Source: Nitratireductor indicus C115
GTDB lineage: Bacteria; Pseudomonadota; Alphaproteobacteria; Rhizobiales; Rhizobiaceae
DNA: 64,000 nt
NCBI RefSeq assembly: GCF_000300515.1
Contig: NZ_AMSI01000017.1
Coordinates: 1-64,000, forward strand
Direction: 5' to 3'
Of this stretch, positions 43,316 to 51,224 are shown one piece after another (positions within the stretch are counted from its first letter, which is position 1; each line of letters begins with the position of its first letter). A program made the position numbers and the translations under genes. The notes below the pieces were generated by a model. The model ran no database searches. It was given only the letters and a program-made list of their open reading frames with translations, and was not told the origin of the DNA.

Positions 43316-43956
43316 TCTATTCGCCTTTCAGGGATCGTGGCATACGGTCGGAGCTCATCGTTCTGGGGAACCTTTCTTGAAGGGCGGGGTCAAAGCGCTC
43401 TTCTGCGGGGCGTCTTTGTTGGAAAGAAAGATATTGAGGCGCTTGATGGTGTTATCGTCGAACGGCGCAAGAAGAATAACGGAACCGCCGGACAGATCAT
43501 TGAATGACAAGACTTTTCCCCTTGGAACCGTGACCGGATTTGTTTGAGCGCATCTCATGTGATGGCGGAAGCAGATGCGGGGCCAGGGCGGCCTGCAATT
43601 CTGCTTCATTCACGCGTATTCCCAATTTAGCACAGTTGCCCTTGGAATATGACGTATCATGAATACAATTATTACGCGATTAAATCCGATAGTACCTTCT
43701 ATAGATTGTTATGGAGCGTGTATATTAGTCGGATGGCCTAGGCATGGGTGGAGGTCAAAGACTGTTGATTCGTGCACGGTTCTCGTGTATGTGCCCCGCA
43801 CGCAAACGGCTAGCGCCGGAAATTTAATCAAAGAACGCGTGAATTCGCTCCTGCTTCTCCCCGCTTCTGTTTTGAGGGAGGGCACTCAGAAGGCGGTCTG
43901 GAACTGCCCTCGGGATGAGCGCTCTGACGGTTCGAGAAGAACAAGAGGATACCGAG
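43316..43956. other. 641-bp intergenic region before rplS, partly AT-rich
   Basis: The stretch around 43625-43740 is markedly AT-richer than its neighbours. Open frames here (for example 43355-43609 minus) lack ribosome sites and similarity I can recognise. A stem GAGGGCA (43878-43884) / TGCCCTC (43905-43911) lies about 45 bp upstream of rplS and may be part of its leader. No gene is supported. Confidence 0.5.
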
Positions 43957-44481
43957 ATGGATATCATCCGTCAGCTCGAAGCCGAACAGGCCGAAAAAAT
44001 CGCTGCCCAGCGCAAGCTTCCCGAATTCCAGCCCGGCGACACGCTGCGCGTTCTCGTGCGCGTCACCGAGGGTACGCGTACCCGCGTCCAGGCCTATGAA
44101 GGCGTGTGCATCGCGCGCTCCGGCTCGGGCTTCCAGGAGAACTTCACGGTTCGCAAGATTTCCTACGGTGAAGGCGTCGAGCGCGTGTTCCCGGTCTACT
44201 CCCCGCTCGTCGAGGGCGTCGAGGTGGTTCGCCGTGGCCGTGTGCGCCGCGCCAAGCTCTACTATCTGCGCGATCGCCGCGGCAAGTCGGCTCGTATCAC
44301 CGAGAACACGGGTGCCCGCGCCCGCCGCCTGAACGATGCCGAGCGCCAGGCGCTGGCCGAGGAGAAGGCTCGCGTCGAGGCCGAGAAGATCGCAGCAGCC
44401 CAGGCGCTCGCTGCGGAAAAGGCAGCCGAGGAAGCAGCCAAGGCTCAGGAAGCCGCCGCTGCAGAGGGCAACGCCGAATAG
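43957..44481 (+). CDS. rplS: 50S ribosomal protein L19
   Basis: A 174-residue L19, located at the 30S-50S interface. Residues 1-~120 are the standard protein: [54 protein letters not shown] and [17 protein letters not shown]. The last ~45 residues form an Ala/Glu-rich tail ([16 protein letters not shown]) common in Hyphomicrobiales. ATG 43957 follows AGAGG. It is separated from its usual partner trmD by about 2.4 kb. Confidence 0.97.
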   Translation: MDIIRQLEAEQAEKIAAQRKLPEFQPGDTLRVLVRVTEGTRTRVQAYEGVCIARSGSGFQENFTVRKISYGEGVERVFPVYSPLVEGVEVVRRGRVRRAKLYYLRDRRGKSARITENTGARARRLNDAERQALAEEKARVEAEKIAAAQALAAEKAAEEAAKAQEAAAAEGNAE

Positions 44482-44506
44482 GCTGCTTTTCATTGAGTTT
44501 CGAAAG

Positions 44507-44529
44507 AGCGCGCTTCGGCGCGCTTTTTT
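44507..44529 (+). terminator. Terminator after rplS
   Basis: AGCGCGC/GCGCGCT stem closed by a TTCG tetraloop (44514-44517) and followed by six T residues (44524-44529). Confidence 0.93.
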
Positions 44530-44632
44530 GTTTTAGAGGCGCGGAAGCGGCCCTGCCGGGGCGGCAAGATATGCCGTCCGCGTCGTCATGGGGCGATTGC
44601 CCAGCCTGTGAAAGGCTGGTAATAGGCAGGCC

Positions 44633-44749
44633 ATGGAAGACCTTTTCGGAAATCCGACCTACAAGGGTTTTGTGCTGCAGGACGTCAAGCGCTTGCCGGC
44701 ACGCTTTTTCTCGTGGGTTTCCGGCTCGCTTTTAAGCCGACTTCCTTAG
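44633..44749 (+). CDS. Possible 38-residue protein between rplS and leuC
   Basis: A short open frame MEDLFGNPTYKGFVLQDV ending SWVSGSLLSRLP. The amino-acid mix is protein-like and a weak AGGCAGG precedes it very closely, but no family is known to me and the length gives little statistical support. The 340-bp gap between rplS and leuC holds nothing else except the rplS terminator and a hairpin at 44601-44619. Confidence 0.25.
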   Translation: MEDLFGNPTYKGFVLQDVKRLPARFFSWVSGSLLSRLP

Positions 44750-44821
44750 GCGGACCACGCCACCCGGTGCCACGAGGGTTGCCGGCAAGCCTTCCATCAC
44801 GTTCCGCTAGGGATGACCAAA

Positions 44822-46237
44822 ATGACCAAATCACGCACGCTCTACGACAAGATTTTCGATGACCATCTGGTCGATCAGCAGGATGACGGCACGTGCCTCC
44901 TGTATATCGACCGTCACCTCGTGCATGAGGTGACCAGCCCGCAGGCCTTCGAGGGGCTGCGCATGGCAAGCCGCGCCGTGCGCCACCCGGAGAAGACGCT
45001 GGCTGTGGTGGATCATAATGTTCCGACCTCGCCCGACCGCAAGTTCGGCATCAAGAACGAGGAAAGCCGCATCCAGGTCGATGCGCTCGCCAGGAACGCC
45101 GCCGATTTCGGGATCGAGTACTACGACGCCAATGACGAACGTCAGGGCATCGTGCACATCGTGGGACCTGAGCAGGGTTTCACGCTGCCGGGTATGACCA
45201 TTGTGTGCGGCGACAGCCACACCTCGACCCACGGCGCCTTTGGCGCGCTGGCACACGGTATCGGCACCTCCGAGGTCGAGCATGTTCTGGCCACGCAGAC
45301 GCTGATCCAGCGCCGTGCCAAGAACATGCTGATCCAGGTGGACGGCAAGCTGCCGGACGGCGTGACGGCAAAGGACATCATTCTCGCCATCATCGGCGAG
45401 ATCGGTACTGCCGGCGGTACCGGCCATGTGATGGAATATGCGGGCGAAGCGATCCGTGCGCTTTCCATGGAAGGCCGCATGACCGTCTGCAACATGTCGA
45501 TTGAAGGCGGCGCGCGCGCCGGCCTGATCGCGCCGGACGAAACTACCTATGCCTATATCCAGGACCGTCCGCGCGCCCCCAAGGGCAAGGCGTGGGATCT
45601 GGCCCGCGCCTACTGGGATACGCTGAACACGGAAGAGGGGGCGGAATTCGACCGTATCGTGCGGCTCGATGCGGCCAATCTGCCGCCCATCGTGACCTGG
45701 GGCTCCTCTCCCGAGGACGTTGTGTCGATCACCGGCGTTGTTCCGAATCCGGACGATATCGCTGACGAGACCAAGCGTATCTCCAAGAAGCGTGCGCTCG
45801 AATATATGGGCCTCAATGCCGGTACGAAGATCACCGACATTGCCATTGACCGCGTCTTCATCGGCTCTTGCACCAATGGCCGCATCGAGGATCTGCGCGC
45901 AGCCGCCAAGGTTGCCGAGGGCAAAAAGGTAAATGACCGGGTCAATGCCATGATCGTGCCGGGTTCGGGCCTCGTGAAGGCGCAGGCCGAGGCCGAAGGG
46001 CTCGACAAGATCTTCAAGGCTGCCGGCTTCGACTGGCGTGAGCCGGGTTGCTCCATGTGTCTTGCCATGAACGACGACCGGCTGAGGCCGGGCGAGCGCT
46101 GCGCTTCCACCTCGAATCGCAATTTCGAGGGCCGTCAGGGCTTTAAGGGCCGCACGCATCTCGTCTCGCCGGCCATGGCTGCCGCTGCCGCCATCACCGG
46201 CCATTTCGTGGATATCCGCGAGTGGCCGCAGGGCTGA
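44822..46237 (+). CDS. leuC: 3-isopropylmalate dehydratase large subunit
   Basis: A 471-residue LeuC, a [4Fe-4S] aconitase-family enzyme that with LeuD isomerises isopropylmalate in leucine synthesis. Signatures: [41 protein letters not shown], and cluster cysteines in FIGSCTNGR and [18 protein letters not shown] is near the end. ATG 44822 is preferred over 44813 because AGGGA then has normal spacing. leuD is not adjacent; it is not in the window. Confidence 0.96.
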   Translation: MTKSRTLYDKIFDDHLVDQQDDGTCLLYIDRHLVHEVTSPQAFEGLRMASRAVRHPEKTLAVVDHNVPTSPDRKFGIKNEESRIQVDALARNAADFGIEYYDANDERQGIVHIVGPEQGFTLPGMTIVCGDSHTSTHGAFGALAHGIGTSEVEHVLATQTLIQRRAKNMLIQVDGKLPDGVTAKDIILAIIGEIGTAGGTGHVMEYAGEAIRALSMEGRMTVCNMSIEGGARAGLIAPDETTYAYIQDRPRAPKGKAWDLARAYWDTLNTEEGAEFDRIVRLDAANLPPIVTWGSSPEDVVSITGVVPNPDDIADETKRISKKRALEYMGLNAGTKITDIAIDRVFIGSCTNGRIEDLRAAAKVAEGKKVNDRVNAMIVPGSGLVKAQAEAEGLDKIFKAAGFDWREPGCSMCLAMNDDRLRPGERCASTSNRNFEGRQGFKGRTHLVSPAMAAAAAITGHFVDIREWPQG

Positions 46238-46250
46238 TCCAGCAGTGTTG

Positions 46251-46272
46251 CAGCCCGGTGCATGCCGGGCTG
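46251..46272 (+). terminator. Stem-loop after leuC
   Basis: CAGCCCGG (46251-46258) pairs with CCGGGCTG (46265-46272); only a weak T-rich stretch follows (GTTTGTTC), so termination may be partial. Confidence 0.6.
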
Positions 46273-46314
46273 TAACGTTTGTTCGGGCGCCAAGCGACTG
46301 CATGACAAAATGCT

Positions 46315-46929
46315 TCAGCGTGGACGGACCTCTTTGCAGGCCGGAATCTCCTGAGCTGAAAGCGCGGCTTTGCCGAAAACCTCCGACAATGGTATTTCTC
46401 CGCTCAACGGGAAGAAGTCTCCGTTCGCCACGGTGCGCATATAGTTTCGCACCGTAGGCTTTGCGGATGACAGGGGGCCGGTCCTGCACAATCCGCTGAC
46501 GGATATGGACAATGTGCCCTTGCCCTTCGTGGTGTTTTGCGCGCGCGCAGTGCGTGCTTTCTCCTGAACAATTCTGAAACGTGATTGATCCTGCGGCGCA
46601 ATCGCCGCCGCCAGAACATGATCGTGGGGACCGAGTTCCTTTGCGAGATTTCCAGGCGCAGCAGCGCCATCCACGGACAGAATGAAGCGTTCGTCGAAGG
46701 TCTGTTTCGGATTTTCACTTTCCAGGGCGACGCGCAGTTCGACGTCACCCGTCTGCACGCGCAGGTTCCGGTCGGTTTTCACGGCCACGCCGATAGCGTC
46801 TGGCTCCGCATTGAATGGGTCGAAGCGGGAGAGCTCGTAAAGCGCTCGTGGATTGGCGGTCATGCAGGCGCACAGGGCCAGCGGCGAGAGGAGGGTGAGC
46901 AGGCGTTTGGAAAAAAAGGGGCGTGGCAT
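46315..46929 (-). CDS. Predicted lipoprotein/exported protein of unknown function
   Basis: A 204-residue protein with an N-terminal signal (MPRPFFSKRLLTLLSPLALC) and a lipobox-like LCAC ending at Cys22, so it is probably a lipoprotein. The mature part has DAIGVAVKTDRNLRVQTGDV followed by beta-rich segments and a C-terminal NYMRTVANGDFFPLSG. I do not recognise the family. It is convergent with leuC and diverges from the DUF2975 gene. Confidence 0.78.
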   Translation of the reverse strand: MPRPFFSKRLLTLLSPLALCACMTANPRALYELSRFDPFNAEPDAIGVAVKTDRNLRVQTGDVELRVALESENPKQTFDERFILSVDGAAAPGNLAKELGPHDHVLAAAIAPQDQSRFRIVQEKARTARAQNTTKGKGTLSISVSGLCRTGPLSSAKPTVRNYMRTVANGDFFPLSGEIPLSEVFGKAALSAQEIPACKEVRPR

Positions 46930-47010
46930 TGAATCTCTCTTGCAATCTAAACGGTATTGGATAATTAATTATCGTAATACAGTAATTTTTAGATGCAACA
47001 GGAGAATCTT

Positions 47011-47556
47011 ATGGCCGATATGGAGCGCTTGCGCCGCTTGAGCCGCCTCATGCAAAACATCGTGCTCGTCTTCACGGGCGTTCTTTTTGTCGCCGCCTGC
47101 TGGGTGATACTCGGCTCGTTTTCGGACAAGGCGGGCTTTGAAGGGGTGTTGCGCCAGAGCCTTTCCATCGACGGGCCGATTGCGCTTACCTCATCTTCAA
47201 TCGGTGTAACGGTGGTGTTGATGCTGGTGCAGCTCGGACTGTTCGTCGCCGCGCTTTATTGTGTCTGGCGCATGTTCGGGGCATTTGCCGCCGAAGAGCC
47301 TCTTTCGGGAGATTCAGCACTTTGGATGCGCCGCACCGGTCTTTCCTTCGTGGCGGTTGCCGGGGGGAGTATCGTGTTGCAGACGGTCATTATCCTCGTC
47401 CTGACGCTGGGCAATCCGCCCGGGCAGAAGATGCTCGCCGTGGGTGTCGGTAGCTCGGAGCTGCTGGCGCTGCTGATTGCCTCGATCATGTATATGACGA
47501 GCCGCCTGATCACCGTGGCGGCTGAAGTGCGCGCAGACCAGAAGGGTTTCATCTAA
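47011..47556 (+). CDS. DUF2975 membrane protein
   Basis: A 181-residue DUF2975 protein with four hydrophobic segments (IVLVFTGVLFVAACWVIL, VTVVLMLVQLGLFVAALYCV, FVAVAGGSIVLQTVIILVLT, LLALLIASIMYMTSRLI). The C-terminal AAEVRADQKGFI is characteristic. ATG 47011 has AGGAG at good spacing; 46993 is an alternative. It is followed 3 bp later by a Cro-like HTH gene, the standard partner of this family; function of the pair is unknown. Confidence 0.9.
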   Translation: MADMERLRRLSRLMQNIVLVFTGVLFVAACWVILGSFSDKAGFEGVLRQSLSIDGPIALTSSSIGVTVVLMLVQLGLFVAALYCVWRMFGAFAAEEPLSGDSALWMRRTGLSFVAVAGGSIVLQTVIILVLTLGNPPGQKMLAVGVGSSELLALLIASIMYMTSRLITVAAEVRADQKGFI

Positions 47557-47559
47557 GCC

Positions 47560-47784
47560 ATGGCTATTGTCGTCAATCTCGATGTCATGCTGGCCCGGCG
47601 TAAGATGCGTTCGAAGGAACTGGCGGAGCAGATCGGAATCACCGAGCAGAATGTTTCCCTGCTCAAGTCCGGCAAGGTGCGGGGCGTCCGCTTCGAAACG
47701 CTGGAAAAGATCTGCCAGGTTCTGGGCTGCCAGCCGGGCGATATTCTCGAATACAGGGCGGATGAGGGCGGTGAAGCCTCCTGA
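47560..47784 (+). CDS. Cro/YozG-type HTH regulator
   Basis: A 74-residue XRE-family DNA-binding protein, essentially one helix-turn-helix: LDVMLARRKMRSKELAEQIG, ITEQNVSLLKSGKVRGVRF and LEKICQVLGCQPGDILEY. It is close to YozG, which pairs with DUF2975 proteins, and is encoded directly behind the DUF2975 gene. It likely regulates its own operon. Confidence 0.92.
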   Translation: MAIVVNLDVMLARRKMRSKELAEQIGITEQNVSLLKSGKVRGVRFETLEKICQVLGCQPGDILEYRADEGGEAS

Positions 47785-47913
47785 GGGCCCCTGAATCCGC
47801 TTGAAGTCGAAAGCTGCGAGCGCCTCGCCATTCTATGGTAACGGCAAGTCGCTCGATCTTATTCTCTTCTTGTAATTATGCGGGCGTCAGGTGAACCGCC
47901 CGCCTGCGAACAT

Positions 47914-48714
47914 TTAGAGACGGGTCGTCAGCCTGTAGGCCTGCAACTCCTCGCCCGTGAGGCGGTAGAGGCGCTGCGGTGGCGTGTCGAGCGCGTGCAG
48001 CCACAGGGCCGGATCGACGCCCATGGTCGAGAGATGGCGGGAGATGCGCGCGGTCACAAGCTGGGCGTCGGCCATGGCCTGCGCCGGGGTCTCCTGCGCA
48101 TGCGTCGCGTAAAACTGATGGATGCTGACGGAGGCGCCAACTTCCACCGTTCGCTTCACACCGCCGGCCAGAACCAGGGGACAGGACGAGGCGCAAGTGC
48201 CGCCGGCTTTAACCCGCGTCGCAAGGCCACGGTCGCGGATGAGCCGGGCCATGGCCATTGCATCGCCCAGAGAGCCTCCGGGAGAATCGAGCACAATCGT
48301 GCCGATCGTGCGGCCTCGGGTTTCGAGTTCGTCGCGGAATCTGCCTGCCGCGCCCTGCTCGATCGTGCCGGAGACAATCAACTTCCCGCCCTGCTCGAGA
48401 GACAGTTTCATTGCATGGCCTGAACCCGGTACAAGCCGAAGCGGGCGGGATGCGGTCGAAGGACGGCACAGTTCTGCCGGCTTCTCCACTGGGATTTCCG
48501 CCACGGGCCGGGTCGGCTCCGAAGGCCAGAGACCACCGCGACGGTCGACAAGATCGCGCAGTGACATACCAAGCACGACGGTTGCGCCGATCAGCGCGCC
48601 GACGAGGGCGGCTTCGATCAAGGTTGCGTCGCCTCTCCAGCGGAAGCGCTGCCTATTGTCGCGCCTTGCCGGGCTGTCTGTTTGTCCGGCCTGCGTGTCC
48701 TCGATGGTCTGCAT
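47914..48714 (-). CDS. COG3904-like periplasmic ClpP/crotonase-fold protein
   Basis: A 266-residue protein with one N-terminal membrane segment (about residues 31-52: LIEAALVGALIGATVVLGM) and a ClpP-like domain: TIVLDSPGGSLGDAMAMARL, then TCASSCPLVLAGGVKRTV and SVSIHQF. SPGGS and CASSCP, with two cysteines, are hallmarks of the COG3904 group. Whether it is proteolytic is unknown. The start at 48714 has no strong ribosome site. The next gene upstream on the same strand encodes a small secreted protein (11 bp gap), suggesting an operon. Confidence 0.85.
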   Translation of the reverse strand: MQTIEDTQAGQTDSPARRDNRQRFRWRGDATLIEAALVGALIGATVVLGMSLRDLVDRRGGLWPSEPTRPVAEIPVEKPAELCRPSTASRPLRLVPGSGHAMKLSLEQGGKLIVSGTIEQGAAGRFRDELETRGRTIGTIVLDSPGGSLGDAMAMARLIRDRGLATRVKAGGTCASSCPLVLAGGVKRTVEVGASVSIHQFYATHAQETPAQAMADAQLVTARISRHLSTMGVDPALWLHALDTPPQRLYRLTGEELQAYRLTTRL

Positions 48715-48725
48715 CGGGTGCCCGG

Positions 48726-49076
48726 TCAGCGGCAGGGAGCGGTCAAGACCGGCAGAACGCCGTCCGGCAGGCCGTACATATAGCTGCGTCCCTTGATGAG
48801 AACGCCCTCGCTGCACGGGCGCCCGCGACGCACGTAGAGCTCGCCATTGCGGCGCTCCAGATAGGCGACGCGCGGGCTTTCTACGCCAAGACCTGCATAG
48901 TCTTGCGCCATATAGCCGCGCCCGACAAGGATGCGCTTGTAACCGGTGCGACTGTGGATCACCAGGTTTCCATAGGCGTCCGCATAGACGCGTTCACCCG
49001 TAAGCCCGCCGGCTGCAGCCGGCACGGCCATTGCTGCGGCAAGCGCCGCCGCCACGATCAGAGATTTCAAAGGCAT
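48726..49076 (-). CDS. Small exported protein of unknown function
   Basis: A 116-residue protein with a signal peptide (MPLKSLIVAAALAAAMAVPA, cut near AAA-GG). The mature ~93 residues are Gly/Tyr/Arg-rich (VYADAYGNLVIHSRTGYKRI, GRGYMAQDYAG, RRGRPCSEGV) with two cysteines that may form a disulfide. Family not recognised. It precedes the COG3904-like gene on the same strand. Confidence 0.8.
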   Translation of the reverse strand: MPLKSLIVAAALAAAMAVPAAAGGLTGERVYADAYGNLVIHSRTGYKRILVGRGYMAQDYAGLGVESPRVAYLERRNGELYVRRGRPCSEGVLIKGRSYMYGLPDGVLPVLTAPCR

Positions 49077-49213
49077 CGCGCCATCGCTCCTTTACAATCC
49101 TCGTGGCCTCCTCGATTTCTCTAAATTAAGACTTTCTTAACCTTTGTCACGCGGAGCATGATGCCCGAACATGTCGATTGACAGACATGGTTAATATCGA
49201 GGATGGGTGACGC

Positions 49214-49702
49214 ATGGGCGAGAATCATCAGATCGACATTCAACCGCTGCGTCTCAAAGATGCGCATCTTCTGGCGCCGCTTCTGGCCGCATACACCCAG
49301 TCGCTTAAGCGCGGTGCGCCGCGAAGGCCGGACGAATATTACGCCGAGACCCTGTTACAGGATCGCGCGGCGGAGATCGTCGGTGCGCGGCTCGATGGCG
49401 AGCTTGTCGGCTTCGCCGTTTATTATGACCTGCCGGATCCCGTTTCGGGCATGCGGTATGGGCTTGTCGACCATCTCTATGTGCACCACGCGCATCGCCG
49501 CAAGGGTATCGGCAAGGCGCTCGTGGATGTGATCGCCGATCAGGCGGAAGAGCGCGGCTGGACAAGGCTCGCCTTCAATGCACCGCGCCAACCCGAAGAC
49601 GGCCGCAAATTATATGAAACCGTGGCTGCTCCTGCAGACTGGACGAGCCACGTCATCCGTTTCGAGCAGGGCGCCGGAGAAGCGCACGACAAGGAGCGGT
49701 AG
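49214..49702 (+). CDS. GNAT-family N-acetyltransferase
   Basis: A 162-residue acetyltransferase. The acetyl-CoA motif is in DHLYVHHAHRRKGIGKALVD (the R-x-x-G-x-G/A loop), preceded by LVGFAVYYDLPDPVSGMRYG and followed by GWTRLAFNAP and LYETV. The acceptor substrate is unknown. It is 6 bp from the MliC-like gene, so they may be cotranscribed. Confidence 0.9.
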   Translation: MGENHQIDIQPLRLKDAHLLAPLLAAYTQSLKRGAPRRPDEYYAETLLQDRAAEIVGARLDGELVGFAVYYDLPDPVSGMRYGLVDHLYVHHAHRRKGIGKALVDVIADQAEERGWTRLAFNAPRQPEDGRKLYETVAAPADWTSHVIRFEQGAGEAHDKER

Positions 49703-49708
49703 TCCGAT

Positions 49709-50083
49709 ATGTCGGTTCCAGGCGTGCGCAGGCAAAACCGCTCGATCGGCTTGAAGCCGGGGGCGGTGCTGGCGCTCGCGGCGGTGCTGTTCACTTCGGC
49801 ATGCACGACAGAAGGCGGACAGCCTCCGGGGCAGGAAAAGACAGGTGCTGCAGCCTTCTCGGGCCCGGTCACCTATCGCTGCGAAGAGGAAATGGAGATG
49901 ACGCTCGAGCGGCGAGGATCGCTGTTGAGTGTTCATAGTCCGCGCGGCATTGATCTGGATCTGCCGCCAGCCCCGCCGGGGCAGACCGAACGTTTCGGCG
50001 AGGCGCTGTACGCAGTGGTTCTGGACGGGCGCGATGCTCTCTGGATGGTCAGCGGAAAAGAGCCGATCACCTGTACACGGTAG
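49709..50083 (+). CDS. MliC-like lipoprotein
   Basis: A 124-residue predicted lipoprotein: signal segment PGAVLALAAVLFTSAC with lipobox TSAC, then a short domain (VTYRCEEEMEMTLERRGSLL, LDGRDALWMVSGKEPITC) that resembles membrane-bound inhibitors of c-type lysozyme: two cysteines bracketing a beta-barrel of about 70 residues and a W-x-x-x-G-K/E-ending. The assignment is moderate because the conserved inhibitory loop is not clear. Confidence 0.75.
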   Translation: MSVPGVRRQNRSIGLKPGAVLALAAVLFTSACTTEGGQPPGQEKTGAAAFSGPVTYRCEEEMEMTLERRGSLLSVHSPRGIDLDLPPAPPGQTERFGEALYAVVLDGRDALWMVSGKEPITCTR

Positions 50084-50422
50084 AGCAGGGCGCATTCCTT
50101 CGGGGAATCAGTCAGGCATCCGGCTGCGCGTCGCTCCAGGTAATGCCACGAACGCCGGGGTGCTTGATCGACATGTCGTTTTTCATGCGAAAACAGGAAG
50201 AAGGACAGTTGCGCAAAGTTCAAAGGTCTTCAATCGTTTGAAGTACCAAAGGCCTATATGCATAGTTCTCATGTAGGGGGTAAATATAGGTCCCGGAACG
50301 CTTTTGCGGCTTTGACGCACCGCAAAAAGCGCATTAGAAAGCCACAGCCGGAAGGCGCGGGCAGGGTATAGTGTCGTGATCGCGGCACCCGCGTCGCACG
50401 CCGGTTTCGAATTGGGGTAGCC
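50084..50422. other. 339-bp region upstream of sdhC
   Basis: No gene is supported. The stretch 50210-50290 is AT-richer and likely contains the sdh promoter. A near-perfect hairpin CGCTTTTGCGG (50299-50309) / CCGCAAAAAGCG (50320-50331), with one bulged base, lies about 90 bp before sdhC and may be in its leader. Confidence 0.5.
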
Positions 50423-50830
50423 ATGAGCAAAACCACGAGCATCCACGCCAGGCCGCTTTCGCCACACCTGCAGATTTATCGCCTGATCCCGACCATGTTG
50501 ATGTCGATCATCCACCGCATCACCGGTGGGGCGCTTTATTTCGGCATTGTGCTTTTCGTCGTCTGGGTGGCCGCCGCCGCCGCTTCCAAGGAAGCTTTCG
50601 ATCTCGTCAATGCCGTTTACGGGTCGTGGTTCGGCCGACTTGTGCTGTTCGGCTTCACCTGGGCGCTGCTGCACCACATGATTGGCGGCCTGCGCCATCT
50701 TGTCTGGGATACCGGCAGGGCGCTTGAGAAGGCTACGTCAACTAAAATGGCCAAGGCCTCGATCGTCATTTCCGTCATCCTCACGGTTCTCGTCTGGATC
50801 GCCGGCTACGCCGTTCGCGGAGGGTTCTGA
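50423..50830 (+). CDS. sdhC: Succinate dehydrogenase cytochrome b556 subunit
   Basis: A 135-residue membrane anchor of complex II. RPLSPHLQIYRL opens the protein, SIIHRITGGAL begins helix 1, and LLHHMIGGLRHLVWDTG contains the haem-ligand histidine and quinone-site residues. Three helices, normal length. First gene of sdhCDAB; sdhD starts 2 bp after its stop. Confidence 0.96.
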   Translation: MSKTTSIHARPLSPHLQIYRLIPTMLMSIIHRITGGALYFGIVLFVVWVAAAAASKEAFDLVNAVYGSWFGRLVLFGFTWALLHHMIGGLRHLVWDTGRALEKATSTKMAKASIVISVILTVLVWIAGYAVRGGF

Positions 50831-50832
50831 TC

Positions 50833-51216
50833 ATGAGCGACATGCGCACACCGCTGAAACGCGCCCGCGGCATGGGAGCGGCCAAGGAAGGCACCGGGCA
50901 TTTCTGGCATCAGCGCCTGACGGCGCTTGCCAACATTCCGCTGGTGATCTTCTTCGTGGGTTTCGTGATTACCTATAACGGAGCCTCCTACGAGGAAATC
51001 CGCGGCGTTCTGGCCAATCCGGTCATCACCGTCATCATGATGCTGGCGCTGTTGTCGATCCTCTATCACATGAAGCTCGGCATGCAGATGATCATCGAGG
51101 ATTACGCCGAGAAGGAAGGCATGAAGGTTCTTCTGCTGCTCCTCAACATTTCATTCGTTTTCATTCTGGGCGTCGTTTCCTTCTTCGCCCTCGTCAAGAT
51201 CGCCTTCGGAGGCTGA
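50833..51216 (+). CDS. sdhD: Succinate dehydrogenase hydrophobic anchor subunit
   Basis: A 127-residue membrane anchor of complex II: GSAKEG-like cytosolic start ([20 protein letters not shown]), three helices, with haem/quinone-associated [14 protein letters not shown] in the second-third helix region. It pairs with SdhC to carry haem b and the quinone site. sdhA begins 8 bp later. Confidence 0.95.
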   Translation: MSDMRTPLKRARGMGAAKEGTGHFWHQRLTALANIPLVIFFVGFVITYNGASYEEIRGVLANPVITVIMMLALLSILYHMKLGMQMIIEDYAEKEGMKVLLLLLNISFVFILGVVSFFALVKIAFGG

Positions 51217-51224
51217 ACCCGGTT

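Noticed and set aside
43355-43609. 84-codon minus-strand frame in the spacer before rplS
   Set aside because: No ribosome site, no recognisable family, and it lies in a stretch that looks non-coding.
43878-43911. Considered as a known ribosomal-protein leader or riboswitch
   Set aside because: Only one short stem is visible and it fits no motif I know; kept as a note in the spacer entry.
44831-46489. 552-codon minus-strand open frame over leuC
   Set aside because: Complement of a firmly identified gene; no independent support.
47881-47907. GTCAGGTGAA...CGCCCGCCTG as another palindromic-repeat copy
   Set aside because: Only one arm matches the core; too degenerate to count.
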